The notes below the pieces were generated by a model, which was not told the origin of the DNA, ran no database searches, and saw only the letters and a list, made by a program, of their open reading frames with translations. Below are positions 1 through 8,274 of a stretch of DNA of 64,000 bases, one piece after another; the first letter of the stretch is position 1; each line of letters opens with the position of its first letter. Made by a program: the position numbers and the translations under genes. The stretch lies in contig NZ_PJBB01000003.1 of the NCBI RefSeq assembly GCF_002836595.1, positions 2,293,001-2,357,000 of the forward strand. The letters are read 5' to 3'. Source of the stretch: Tenacibaculum sp. Bg11-29 (GTDB lineage: Bacteria; Bacteroidota; Bacteroidia; Flavobacteriales; Flavobacteriaceae).

Positions 1-18
1 AGCTTGAATAGTAGTCAT
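1..18 (-). CDS. 5' end of a leftward gene, possibly aroB (partial)
   Basis: Only the first six codons of a minus-strand gene lie in the window; they read MTTIQA from an ATG at 18. The gene is divergent from proline dehydrogenase. 3-dehydroquinate synthase (AroB) proteins of Flavobacteriaceae often begin with a similar short string and I recall aroB beside proline dehydrogenase, so aroB is a guess from context. Six residues cannot prove it. Confidence 0.35.
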
Positions 19-82
19 TGTAATCTATAATTTAGAGGCGAAAATAAATAGAAAAAATTAAAATAATATGATTACAGTCAGT

Positions 83-90
83 TATATTTG
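83..90 (+). promoter_or_regulatory. -7 promoter box of proline dehydrogenase
   Basis: TATATTTG matches the Bacteroidota -7 consensus TAnnTTTG exactly. Transcription should begin about five bases downstream, near 95, giving a leader of about 29 bases before the ATG at 124. No clear -33 TTG is seen at the right distance. Confidence 0.6.
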
Positions 91-123
91 TCTTTACAAA
101 CTATAGATTAAATTTTTTTAGTA

Positions 124-1287
124 ATGACACTTTTTAATAATACAGAAACGGCTTTTAAATTAAAATCAGACTCAGAGTTAGAGCGTGCTTATTTTTTATT
201 TAGAATGATACAAAACCAACCAATGGTTCGTATTGGTACAGCGGTAACTAATTTTGCATTAAAAGCACACTTGCCTGTTGAAGGATTAATTCGTTCTACG
301 GTTTTTGATCATTTTTGTGGAGGTGTAACAGAAGATGATTGTTTACCTGTAATAGATAAAATGTTTACAAAAGGTAAAGTACATAGTGTGTTAGATTATT
401 CTGTAGAAGGAAAAGAAGAAGAAGAAAGTTTTGATGATGTATTAAGAATGACATTAAAAACAATTGATTTTGCTGAAGAAAAAAAATCGATACCCTATGC
501 TGTTTTTAAACCAACCGGATTTGGACGTTTTGCTTTGTACCAAAAGTTAACAGAGAAAAAAGAATTAACGGTAGAAGAAAAATCTGAATGGATTAAAGTA
601 GTAGAACGTTTTCATACAGTTTGTAAATTAGCTGTAGCAAAAGATGTTCCTTTATTAATTGATGCTGAAGAGAGTTGGATGCAAGATGCAGCTGATAATT
701 TGGTTGAAGAATTAATGGAGACATATAATAAAGAGAAAGCGATTGTTTTCAATACATTACAAATGTATCGTCATGATCGTATGGATTATTTAAGAGGTTT
801 ACATCAAAAAGCATATCAAAAAGGGTACCACATAGGTATGAAAGTAGTACGTGGTGCGTATATGGAGAAGGAACGTGAGAGAGCGGAAAAGAACGAATAT
901 GCCTCTCCAATTTGTAAAGATAAACCGGCTACTGATACTAATTATAACGAAGCAATTCGATTTATGATGGAACATAAAAGTATGGCTATTTTTGCAGGAA
1001 CTCATAATGAAGAGAGTTCTTCTTTATTAATAGATTTAGCTAAAGAGTATAATGTTAAATCAAATGATAATCGTATGTGGTTTGGTCAGTTATATGGTAT
1101 GAGTGATCATATAAGTTTTAACTTAGCAGAACAAGGCTATAATGTAGCAAAGTATGTTCCATTTGGTCCTGTACGTGATGTTATGCCTTATTTAATTCGT
1201 AGAGCAGAAGAAAATACTTCAATAGAAGGACAAACTTCTAGAGAACTTAATTTATTAAAAACAGAAAGAAAACGACGTAAATTGTAA
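124..1287 (+). CDS. Proline dehydrogenase
   Basis: Flavoenzyme that oxidises L-proline to 1-pyrroline-5-carboxylate, the first step of proline catabolism. The 387-residue protein is the single-domain (monofunctional) form and lacks the aldehyde dehydrogenase half of PutA. The family signature around residue 238 (KVVRGAYMEKE) and the C-terminal FGPVRDVMPYLIRRAEEN, which carries the paired arginines that bind the substrate carboxylate, are both present. Length fits the flavobacterial enzymes. The ATG is preceded by a good -7 box at 83-90. Its TAA overlaps by one base the ATG of the next gene (TAATG), so the two are translationally coupled. A PutP-like symporter gene lies 2.7 kb downstream on the other strand. 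Confidence 0.93.
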   Translation: MTLFNNTETAFKLKSDSELERAYFLFRMIQNQPMVRIGTAVTNFALKAHLPVEGLIRSTVFDHFCGGVTEDDCLPVIDKMFTKGKVHSVLDYSVEGKEEEESFDDVLRMTLKTIDFAEEKKSIPYAVFKPTGFGRFALYQKLTEKKELTVEEKSEWIKVVERFHTVCKLAVAKDVPLLIDAEESWMQDAADNLVEELMETYNKEKAIVFNTLQMYRHDRMDYLRGLHQKAYQKGYHIGMKVVRGAYMEKERERAEKNEYASPICKDKPATDTNYNEAIRFMMEHKSMAIFAGTHNEESSSLLIDLAKEYNVKSNDNRMWFGQLYGMSDHISFNLAEQGYNVAKYVPFGPVRDVMPYLIRRAEENTSIEGQTSRELNLLKTERKRRKL

Positions 1288-1589
1288 TGAATGCGGTTGA
1301 TGAAATAAAGGAAGTAATAAAAAAAAATAAAAAAAGAGTAGCAAAAGAACTTCAAGAAAGTAAAGAATTAGTTTTTTTGGTTAAAAAATCTATTACCACA
1401 AAATTGACTGATGAAGAAAAGGGAAAGGTAAAAGAACAACTTTTAGATATTTGTAAAGCAATTCCTGCTTTTACTGTATTTATGCTACCCGGAGGCGCAT
1501 TATTACTCCCTTTATTGATAAAATTAATTCCAGATATTTTGCCAAGTGCCTTTAGAGCAGACGATGAACCTTTAGAAGAAGAAAAATAA
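1287..1589 (+). CDS. Small LETM1-domain-like protein
   Basis: A 100-residue protein with a charged, Lys/Glu-rich N-terminal half and a hydrophobic core at about residues 58-88. The core pattern (IPAFTVFMLPGG, then LLLPLLIKLIPDILPSAF) is the one seen in the LETM1 family of mitochondrial inner-membrane proteins: P-x-x-VF-x-x-P, then LLP, KL-x-P and LPS-x-F. One membrane-associated helix is likely. It starts inside the stop codon of proline dehydrogenase, which suggests coupled translation and perhaps a linked role, but no function is shown. LETM1 proteins in eukaryotes are linked to cation/proton exchange and ribosome binding; whether this short form does either is unknown. Confidence 0.7.
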   Translation: MNAVDEIKEVIKKNKKRVAKELQESKELVFLVKKSITTKLTDEEKGKVKEQLLDICKAIPAFTVFMLPGGALLLPLLIKLIPDILPSAFRADDEPLEEEK

Positions 1590-1605
1590 TTCAGCTTCAT
1601 TTTTA

Positions 1606-1634
1606 TTGTTTTCATTTTTAAAACACTACTTTTG
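1606..1634 (+). promoter_or_regulatory. Promoter of typA
   Basis: A -33 TTG (1606-1608) is followed after 18 bases by TACTTTTG (1627-1634), a perfect TAnnTTTG. Transcription should start near 1639, about 18 bases before the typA ATG at 1657. This also decides the start: the in-frame TTG at 1606 is the -33 element, not a start codon. Confidence 0.65.
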
Positions 1635-1656
1635 CAGCTTTAAAAAACGAGCAAGA

Positions 1657-3429
1657 ATGCAACCAATTAGAAATATCGCTATTATAGCACACGTTGATCA
1701 CGGTAAGACTACCTTGGTAGACAAAATTATAGATCAGGCAAAAGTTTTAGACGATCGTAAAGAACGTACTGACTTATTATTAGATAACAATGACTTAGAG
1801 CGTGAAAGAGGAATTACGATTCTTTCTAAAAACGTATCTGTAAATTATAAGAATACAAAAATCAATGTTATTGATACACCTGGTCACGCCGATTTCGGAG
1901 GAGAAGTAGAGCGTGTATTAAAAATGGCTGATGGTGTTTTATTATTAGTTGATGCATTTGAAGGCCCTATGCCACAAACTCGTTTTGTATTAGGAAAAGC
2001 CTTAGAATTAGGGTTAACACCAATTGTAGTTGTTAATAAAGTAGATAAAGAAAACTGTACTCCTGACATTGTTCATGAAAAAGTTTTCGATTTAATGTTT
2101 GCTTTAGAAGCTACTGAAGAGCAATTAGACTTTGCTACAATCTATGGTTCTGCAAAGAACAACTGGATGAGTACTGATTGGAAAAATGAAACTGATAACA
2201 TCATACCTTTATTAGATGCTGTATTAGAATCTATTCCTGCTACTAAATACAACGAAGGAACTCCACAAATGCAAATTACTTCTTTAGATTTTTCTTCTTT
2301 TACAGGAAGAATTGCTATTGGACGTGTTTTTAGAGGAGATTTAGAAGCTGGTAAAGACTATATGTTATGTAAAGCAGATGGTTCTACTAAAAAAGTAAGA
2401 ATTAAAGAATTGCACATATTCGAAGGAATGGGTAAAGTTCAAGTAGAAAAAGTTCCTTGTGGAGATATTTGTGCTATCACAGGTATTGATGGATTTGAAA
2501 TTGGTGATACTATTGCTGATTTAGAAAACCCAGAAGCATTACCAAGAACAGAAATTGACCAACCTACAATGAGTATGTTGTTTACAATTAACAACTCTCC
2601 TTTCTTTGGTAAAGAAGGTAAATTTGTTACATCTCGTCACATTCGTGATCGTCTGTTTAAAGAATTAGAAAAAAACTTAGCATTAAAAGTTGAAACTACA
2701 GATTCTGAAGATAAATTTAATGTTTTCGGTCGTGGAGTATTACACTTATCTGTATTAATTGAAACAATGCGTCGTGAAGGTTATGAATTACAAGTGGGAA
2801 GACCACAAGTAATTATTAAAATGATTGATGGTAAGAAACATGAGCCAATGGAAACATTGTCTATTGATGTGCCAGAAGATGTTGCTTCTAAAGCTGTAAA
2901 CTTAGTTTCTTTACGTAAAGGAGACTTAATGATTATGGAGCCTAAAGGAGATTTACAACACTTAGAGTTTACAATACCTTCTCGTGGATTAATTGGTTTA
3001 AGAAACAGAATTTTAACTGCAACTGCAGGTACAGCTATTATTAACCACAGATTTAGTGAATACGGTCCTTATAAAGGAGACTTTACGGAAGAAGTAAAAG
3101 GAGCAATTGTTTCTGCAGCAGCTGGTAAAGCAACTGCATATGCATTAAACCGTTTACAAGATAGAGGTAAATTCTTTATCGATGTTAACCAAGAGATTTA
3201 TGTTGGCCAAGTAATTGGAGAGAACAGTAAATCTGATGAAATGGCTGTAAACTTAGTTAAAGGAAAGCAATTAACTAACATGCGTAAATCTGGTACAGAT
3301 GAAGCTATGAAAATTGCACCGAAAGTAGATTTTTCTTTAGAAGAAAATATGGAATATATTAAAGCGGATGAGTATTTAGAAGTTACTCCATTAAGCTTAC
3401 GTATGCGTAAAATTAATTTTAAAGCATAA
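1657..3429 (+). CDS. typA: Translational GTPase TypA/BipA
   Basis: Ribosome-associated GTPase related to EF-G, involved in ribosome assembly and growth under stress or cold. From the ATG at 1657 the protein has 590 residues and begins [21 protein letters not shown] motifs are intact: [10 protein letters not shown] (P-loop), the RERGITI effector segment, [11 protein letters not shown] and NKVD. Domain 2, the EF-G-like V domain and the TypA-specific C-terminal domain follow, ending with [10 protein letters not shown]. An in-frame TTG at 1606 would add 17 residues but belongs to the promoter. The gene ends at a strong terminator (3451-3481). Codon use looks like that of a well-expressed gene. 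Confidence 0.97.
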   Translation: MQPIRNIAIIAHVDHGKTTLVDKIIDQAKVLDDRKERTDLLLDNNDLERERGITILSKNVSVNYKNTKINVIDTPGHADFGGEVERVLKMADGVLLLVDAFEGPMPQTRFVLGKALELGLTPIVVVNKVDKENCTPDIVHEKVFDLMFALEATEEQLDFATIYGSAKNNWMSTDWKNETDNIIPLLDAVLESIPATKYNEGTPQMQITSLDFSSFTGRIAIGRVFRGDLEAGKDYMLCKADGSTKKVRIKELHIFEGMGKVQVEKVPCGDICAITGIDGFEIGDTIADLENPEALPRTEIDQPTMSMLFTINNSPFFGKEGKFVTSRHIRDRLFKELEKNLALKVETTDSEDKFNVFGRGVLHLSVLIETMRREGYELQVGRPQVIIKMIDGKKHEPMETLSIDVPEDVASKAVNLVSLRKGDLMIMEPKGDLQHLEFTIPSRGLIGLRNRILTATAGTAIINHRFSEYGPYKGDFTEEVKGAIVSAAAGKATAYALNRLQDRGKFFIDVNQEIYVGQVIGENSKSDEMAVNLVKGKQLTNMRKSGTDEAMKIAPKVDFSLEENMEYIKADEYLEVTPLSLRMRKINFKA

Positions 3430-3450
3430 GCTTTAAATTATATATAAATT

Positions 3451-3481
3451 AAAAAGCTCAAGTTTTAAACTTGAGCTTTTT
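3451..3481 (+). terminator. Terminator of typA
   Basis: Near-perfect 31-base palindrome, AAAAAGCTCAAGTTT and its complement around one central T, running into TTTTT. The T run overlaps the promoter of the next gene (3483-3490). Confidence 0.85.
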
Positions 3482-3482
3482 T

Positions 3483-3490
3483 TATATTTG
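3483..3490 (+). promoter_or_regulatory. -7 box of a probably leaderless gene
   Basis: TATATTTG lies directly after the typA terminator. Its last G is five bases before the ATG at 3495, so the predicted transcript start falls on the start codon. The same box-to-ATG spacing occurs upstream of the paralogous methyltransferase at 21368. Confidence 0.6.
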
Positions 3491-3494
3491 CAAT

Positions 3495-3872
3495 ATGAGT
3501 GAATTTAAACAACTTTTTACAATATTACAACAAAGCCTAACGAACGATGGCTTTGTTAAACTAACATTAAGTAAACCTCTTAGAAAAAGTGAAGGCTTAA
3601 AAAACGTATATATGCGTTTGTTTTTGATTGAAGGAAGAGAAATTTTTCAATTCAAATACCGTTATACTGAGGAAGAGATATATAAACAATTCTCTTTAAG
3701 CGAAGCAATAGCTGAAATAGAAAAACTATTACTAGAAACATTTAGGGGAGCAACGTTATTTACTTTAAATGAAGACTTACTAGTTATAGTTTCTAAAAAG
3801 AAATTAGTTTCTTATAGAGATAATGCTCCTAGTTTTAAAAATAAATTACCAGAAGTTCCATTAGAATCATAA
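3495..3872 (+). CDS. Stand-alone N-terminal domain paralogue of the methyltransferase at 21368
   Basis: A 125-residue protein that aligns along its whole length with residues 1 to about 120 of the SAM methyltransferase at 21368-22519. Shared stretches include NFVK/GFVK-x-TLSKP, ATLFTL, the SKKK-x-VSYR block and SFKNKLP. It lacks the methyltransferase domain and stops soon after SFKNKLP; no remnant of that domain is visible downstream. The start is the ATG at 3495 because an in-frame TTG at 3471 lies inside the typA terminator. It is either a domain duplicate kept as an independent protein or a truncated copy. The reading frame is intact. No catalytic motif is seen and its role is unknown. Confidence 0.8.
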   Translation: MSEFKQLFTILQQSLTNDGFVKLTLSKPLRKSEGLKNVYMRLFLIEGREIFQFKYRYTEEEIYKQFSLSEAIAEIEKLLLETFRGATLFTLNEDLLVIVSKKKLVSYRDNAPSFKNKLPEVPLES

Positions 3873-3894
3873 TAATTAATTTTGGTAGAATCAT

Positions 3895-3930
3895 TGAAGT
3901 AATCTTATTTTGAACCTAAAGATTACTTCA
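3895..3930. repeat. Palindromic dispersed repeat (family 1)
   Basis: TGAAGTAATCTT (3895-3906) and its exact complement AAGATTACTTCA (3919-3930) form a 12 bp stem. The core GAAGTAATCT is shared with the elements at 15874-15938 and 33341-33408. It lies between two convergent genes, where it may also act as a terminator. Confidence 0.55.
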
Positions 3931-4000
3931 TACTTAAACTATTGTGGCTTTATGGCAAAATTAAATGATTAATAAGTATTCTCAATTTAAGATGAATTTA

Positions 4001-5539
4001 TCATTCGGTTTCTGCATCAATTTTTTCAATCATTTTTATAGCCTCAATCCTTGGAGGATACATTTTAGATACGATTAAACCAGCGATCATTGCCACCGCA
4101 AAAGAAGGCGCGAGTACATCAAGAGCAACGAAATATTCACCAACACTATCCATTTCTTTAAAAACAAAGTTGAATAATATCACAGCTATAAATCCTGATA
4201 TCATAGAGGCAATAGCTCCTTTTTCAGAATAACCTTTCCAAAAGAGCGATAGAATAATTACAGGGCAAAATGTAGCTGCAATTCCAGACCAACCAAAAAT
4301 TATGACCCAAAAGACTTGCCTGTCTGGAGATACATAATTCATAATCATGGCAATTATTAAAGCTGTAAAAGCCATAATAACTGTTGATATTCTAGATATT
4401 TTGGTAAGGCTTTCATCTTTTATTTCTGGTCTAAATATTTTCTGATAAAAATCTCTTGTAATGGCACTTGAAGCTAATATTAAAAGAGAATCAATGGTAG
4501 ACATTATAGCAGATAAAACGATGGCTACAAAAATCGCTACCAAAATTGTAGGTAAAAAACTTTCAGTAATCATACTTAAAACATTCTCTCCATTATTACC
4601 TAAAATTGCCTCTGGGTTTTGTCCTTCTTTTGTGAAATAAATACGAGCAAGTATTCCAATAGTAACAGCAGCAGCATCTGTTAGTAATGTAAAAGCAGTG
4701 GCTACCCATTTACCTTTGTCTACTTCCTGTTCATTTTTTATAGACATAAATCGAACATATACTTGCGGAGAACCTAAAAATCCTAAACCAATCATTGAGA
4801 ACCCTAAAATTGTAAAAAGATTCATCCAGTCATCAGTACTTCTACCCATAATTTGTGTTAGTGTTGGGTCTATAGCATTTAACCCTTCAGTAATTCCTGC
4901 GCCATGATCCATAGAAAACCATACAACGATAGGTAATAAGACCAATCCGAAAAACATAAGTAACCCCTGAAATAAGTCTGACCAAACCGCAGCAACAAAA
5001 CCACCAATAAATATATAAGTAAGAACAATTAAAAAACCGATTAAAGCTCCTATTTTATAGTCGATTCCAAGCATCGATTTAAAAGCAACGCCAGTAACAT
5101 CTATTTGTGAAGCAACATATATTACAATAAAAATTACGAGAACAGATGCTGCTATAATTCTTAGTGTGTGTGTTGATGATTTAAAATGACTTTGAAGGTA
5201 ATCAGGAATTGTAATAGCTCCATATGCATCAGATCTTCTTTTAAAACGTTTTGCCATAAATTGCCAGGAAACAAATACTCCAAGTAATTCTCCTGCAACA
5301 ACCCAATATCCAGAATAACCTGCGATAGCACCCATTCCGGTAAGACCAATCAGCAACCAACCAGATTCACCAGTTGCTCTTGCTGAAAAAGCAACAGCCC
5401 AAAAGCCCATTTTTTTTCCACCTACATAATAATCACTCATTCCTTTAATTCGGCGAGAAGCAAAAATTCCAATTAGAAATAAAATCGCAACATAAACAGC
5501 TAATACAGCTATTTTTATTATAAAGTTTTGGTCTTGCAT
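4001..5539 (-). CDS. Sodium:solute symporter (PutP-like)
   Basis: A 512-residue integral membrane protein of the SSS family with about 13 predicted membrane segments. Near the N-terminus SDYYVGGKKMG and SARATGESGWLLIGLTG match the sodium/proline symporter signature (PutP has SAGATDMSGWLLMGLPGA), and the HF-x-SSTHTLR region after IPDYLQ is also typical. Proline is the likeliest substrate, consistent with proline dehydrogenase nearby, but other substrates are known in the family and specificity cannot be read from sequence. It is divergent from the cysteine dioxygenase operon across a 263-base gap, so a role with cysteine or hypotaurine should be kept in mind. The start is the only good ATG before the first helix. 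Confidence 0.85.
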   Translation of the reverse strand: MQDQNFIIKIAVLAVYVAILFLIGIFASRRIKGMSDYYVGGKKMGFWAVAFSARATGESGWLLIGLTGMGAIAGYSGYWVVAGELLGVFVSWQFMAKRFKRRSDAYGAITIPDYLQSHFKSSTHTLRIIAASVLVIFIVIYVASQIDVTGVAFKSMLGIDYKIGALIGFLIVLTYIFIGGFVAAVWSDLFQGLLMFFGLVLLPIVVWFSMDHGAGITEGLNAIDPTLTQIMGRSTDDWMNLFTILGFSMIGLGFLGSPQVYVRFMSIKNEQEVDKGKWVATAFTLLTDAAAVTIGILARIYFTKEGQNPEAILGNNGENVLSMITESFLPTILVAIFVAIVLSAIMSTIDSLLILASSAITRDFYQKIFRPEIKDESLTKISRISTVIMAFTALIIAMIMNYVSPDRQVFWVIIFGWSGIAATFCPVIILSLFWKGYSEKGAIASMISGFIAVILFNFVFKEMDSVGEYFVALDVLAPSFAVAMIAGLIVSKMYPPRIEAIKMIEKIDAETE

Positions 5540-5677
5540 AGTGGTTGATTATTGATTCGTTTTAAGGCAATTTTGTTGGTCTATAATCTAAAATAAATCG
5601 AAAAATAAAGAGTTTTAATGATTTTAAAAGTACTAAATAATATGTGATAAAGGGTGTTTTTTATGATAAAAAGCTTA

Positions 5678-5725
5678 AAAATGGTTCGAAAATGGTTCAA
5701 AAACGGCATAAAAAACTTATATTTG
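5678..5725 (+). promoter_or_regulatory. Promoter of the CDO operon with three 11-bp repeats upstream
   Basis: The -7 box TATATTTG is at 5718-5725. Just upstream are three direct repeats of 11 bases: AAAATGGTTCG (5678), AAAATGGTTCA (5689) and AAAACGGCATA (5700). The period is about one helical turn, so a protein could bind all three on one face where the -33 region would be. The leader of about 73 bases contains a small hairpin, TGATT/AATCA. Confidence 0.5.
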
Positions 5726-5802
5726 CAAAACTTGTATGATTGAAATAATCATATCAAGTTCTTTAGTTGGATTTAGGGATTGACCTTGGATTTGTACATT
5801 AA

Positions 5803-6363
5803 ATGAATAAAAAAAAGCAAAACATTATTTTAAATTCAAACGAACACACACCTACAACACTTCAATCACTAGACGAATTAGTCACAGCCCTTTCAGAAGG
5901 AGAGAGGACGACTTACAATCACATAATACACTCAATAAAATTTCCAGCAAACGTTTTTGAAGGTTATAGTTCATGGTCTAACGACTGTTATACTCGAAAT
6001 TGCATAATTAATAATGAAAAGTTTGAATTAATACTGCTTTGTTGGGAGCAAGGACAAATCACACCAATTCACGATCATGGAGGTGAAGAGTGTTGGGTAA
6101 AAGTTGTTGAAGGAGAATTTAGAGAAACGATTTATAAAGAAGATGATATGGGAGAGCTTAATTTTGTTAAGTCTACTATTTCAAAAACGAATGGAGTTAC
6201 TTACATGAAGGACTTTATGGGGTTTCATAGTTTAGAAAATATATCAAAAAAAAGAAGTATGTCTCTTCATTTGTATGCAAAACCGATACGTAAGTGTAGA
6301 GCGTTCGACGAGAAGACAAAAACATTTATAAATAGAAAACTTACTTATTGTACGACAGTGTAA
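5803..6363 (+). CDS. Cysteine dioxygenase
   Basis: Non-haem iron enzyme of the cupin fold that oxidises L-cysteine to cysteine sulfinate. In the 186-residue protein the iron ligands are visible as H90 and H92 (PIHDHGG) and H142 (GFHSLEN). NDCYTRN supplies the substrate-binding Arg65. Cys97 (HDH-GGEEC) and Tyr158 (SLHLYAKP) occupy the positions of the Cys93-Tyr157 cross-link of mammalian CDO; many bacterial CDOs have Gly instead of that Cys. Thirty bases downstream lies a group II decarboxylase that could act on the product. The ATG at 5803 follows a leader of about 73 bases from the promoter at 5718-5725. The protein ends with a short Lys/Arg-rich tail. Confidence 0.88.
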   Translation: MNKKKQNIILNSNEHTPTTLQSLDELVTALSEGERTTYNHIIHSIKFPANVFEGYSSWSNDCYTRNCIINNEKFELILLCWEQGQITPIHDHGGEECWVKVVEGEFRETIYKEDDMGELNFVKSTISKTNGVTYMKDFMGFHSLENISKKRSMSLHLYAKPIRKCRAFDEKTKTFINRKLTYCTTV

Positions 6364-6392
6364 TTAGTAATAAACTTAAAAGAATAAAAAAA

Positions 6393-7793
6393 ATGTCTGA
6401 TATAAGTAACGATTTAGCTTTGTTTAACGAACTTGCAGAAGCTTTAATTACTGAAGAAGAAAAAAATCCTGTAGCTAAAAGAATAGACTCAAATAAATTG
6501 TACGATACTATTGATCTTTCGCTAAATGATTCAGCAATGATTGATGATGAGTTTAAATTTTTATTAAAAGAAATACTTGCTTCAACACCAAAAACAGCAA
6601 CAAATTTATTTTTTAACCAACTTTTTGGAGGCAGACAAAGTAAAGCTGTTTTAGGAGATTTATTAGCTGTTTTACTTAACAATAGTATGTATACTTACAA
6701 AGTCGCAGGTCCGCAAGTTGGTATTGAGCAAGAAATTATAAGACAATCTTGTGATTTAGTGGGGTACGGGTTAGATAGCAATGGTACATTTCCTACAGGA
6801 GGCTCTATGAGTAACTATATGGCGTTAATAATGGCTCGTGATGCTAAGGACCCAACTTGTAGGTTTGACGGGATGACCAAACCATTGATTGTTTATACTT
6901 CTAAAGAATCACATTATTCGAATGCAAAAAACGCTAGTTTTGCAGGAATTGGAAGAAATAATATTCGTTATATTCAAGCTGATAACAAAGGGAAAATGAT
7001 TCCTGAAAAATTAGAAGCACAAATAAAAGAAGATATACAAAAGGGAGGTATTCCAACCTATGTAAATGCTACTGCTGGAACAACTGTTTTAGGAGCTTTT
7101 GATCCAATAGATAAAATTGCAGATATTACAGAAAAATATAAAGTATGGCTTCATGTAGATGGAGCGTATTGCGGTAGTGTAATTTTTAGCGAAAAATATA
7201 AACACCTTATAAAAGGAGTTGAAAGATCTAATTCTTTTAGCTATAATGCGCATAAAATGCTAGGCACACCATTAACTTGTTCGATTATTTTAGTGAATGA
7301 TAAAAAGCATTTATACGATTCATTTAGTAATGATGCTGAGTACTTATATCAAACAGACGGAGATGATTTTAACTTAGGAAAAACATCTTTTCAATGTGGA
7401 AGGAGAAATGATGCTTTAAAATTTTGGACATTATGGAAGTCTATTGGAACAAACGGATTAAAGAAAATTGTAGAGCAACAATTTAGTTTAGCAAATGTAG
7501 CACTTGATTATCTTAAAAATAATCCTGATTATACTTTGTATAGTTTTGATGATTCCATTTCTATCTGTTTTAATTATAAGAATATTGATCCAACAGTACT
7601 TTGTACAGCATTGTATGAACATCAAATTACAGTTGTAGGTTTTGGAGCTTTTAAAGAAAATAGTTTTATTAGGTTGGTAACTATTAATGCAAATAACGAA
7701 AAAATAGATATATTGAATTTCTTTAAAGTATTAGAAGAATTTGTGGAGAATACAATGATTTTAACAACACAAAAGGAAAAAGTTACTTCATAA
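6393..7793 (+). CDS. Group II PLP decarboxylase, probable cysteine sulfinate decarboxylase
   Basis: A 466-residue pyridoxal-phosphate enzyme of the glutamate / cysteine sulfinate / aspartate decarboxylase family. LHVDGAY (Asp256, pyridine N contact) and SYNAHKMLGTPLTCS (Lys288, Schiff base) are intact. GKTSFQCGRRNDALKFWTLW closely resembles the matching segment of animal GAD and CSAD. It follows the cysteine dioxygenase by 29 bases, so cysteine sulfinate is the natural substrate and hypotaurine the product. Glutamate or aspartate decarboxylation cannot be excluded from sequence. The ATG at 6393 is preferred over an upstream in-frame TTG at 6348 that lies inside the CDO gene. A terminator follows at 7859. 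Confidence 0.85.
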   Translation: MSDISNDLALFNELAEALITEEEKNPVAKRIDSNKLYDTIDLSLNDSAMIDDEFKFLLKEILASTPKTATNLFFNQLFGGRQSKAVLGDLLAVLLNNSMYTYKVAGPQVGIEQEIIRQSCDLVGYGLDSNGTFPTGGSMSNYMALIMARDAKDPTCRFDGMTKPLIVYTSKESHYSNAKNASFAGIGRNNIRYIQADNKGKMIPEKLEAQIKEDIQKGGIPTYVNATAGTTVLGAFDPIDKIADITEKYKVWLHVDGAYCGSVIFSEKYKHLIKGVERSNSFSYNAHKMLGTPLTCSIILVNDKKHLYDSFSNDAEYLYQTDGDDFNLGKTSFQCGRRNDALKFWTLWKSIGTNGLKKIVEQQFSLANVALDYLKNNPDYTLYSFDDSISICFNYKNIDPTVLCTALYEHQITVVGFGAFKENSFIRLVTINANNEKIDILNFFKVLEEFVENTMILTTQKEKVTS

Positions 7794-7858
7794 AAAATTA
7801 CTATTTGTCTTTTAAATTATTAAGATAAATAATCTTAATAATTTAAATTAAAAAAAAT

Positions 7859-7882
7859 AAAACCACCTTTAAAGGTGGTTTT
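7859..7882 (+). terminator. Terminator of the CDO-decarboxylase operon
   Basis: AAAACCACCTTT followed directly by AAAGGTGGTTTT, a perfect 24-base palindrome, then ATTTTTTTT. It stands between the operon and the convergent candidate sRNA. Confidence 0.85.
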
Positions 7883-7919
7883 ATTTTTTTTAAAAAAGTG
7901 TGTTGTTGTGTTTGTTTTA

Positions 7920-8054
7920 AATAAAAAAACTACCATAACATCTATAGGGAATAATGTTTTTGGTAGTTTATAAAAATTAATTAATAAGGAAGGGTATAAT
8001 TAATAAAAGGGGGATTAATTAAAGAAGTTATTTAATTAAGGGGGTAATAACTTC
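7920..8054 (-). ncRNA. Candidate small RNA with C-rich hairpin loops
   Basis: On the minus strand, TATATTTG (8066-8059) predicts a start at G8054. From that base the RNA folds as follows. Hairpin 1 has a 9 bp stem (8054-8046 with 8032-8024) and a loop containing CCCCC. Hairpin 2 has an 8 bp stem (8021-8014 with 8004-7997) and a loop CCCCCUUUU. Another ACCC segment follows. The final stem (AAACTACCA/TGGTAGTTT plus an inner ACAT/ATGT) is followed by seven U, a good Rho-independent terminator. No reading frame of note is present on either strand. Promoter, folding from +1 and terminator agree on an RNA of about 130 nucleotides. C-rich loops suggest pairing with G-rich ribosome-binding or coding segments, which is inference. 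It may belong to a known flavobacterial RNA family. Confidence 0.6.
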
Positions 8055-8274
8055 GGTGCAAATATATAAGGGTAAAGAGCTCATAAATTGATTGTAGTGA
8101 TTTTGATGTATATTTTATGCCAATTAACTAATATGTAATTATAGATATGAACGAGTCTATGTTTTTGTTTTAGAGTGTTTTGTGTGTTTTTAAATTGTCA
8201 TTTTTTTTAAAAAAATATTTTGTTACTGTTTTTTCTTTATAAAACCACTAAAGAGGTATTTATACTTTATGTAG

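Noticed and set aside
1606..1656. Longer TypA beginning at TTG 1606
   Set aside because: The TTG is the -33 promoter element; the added 17 residues are not TypA-like, and ATG 1657 gives the normal N-terminus.
6348..6392. Longer decarboxylase beginning at TTG 6348
   Set aside because: It would start inside the CDO gene and adds 15 unlikely residues; ATG 6393 follows an AT-rich leader and fits the family.
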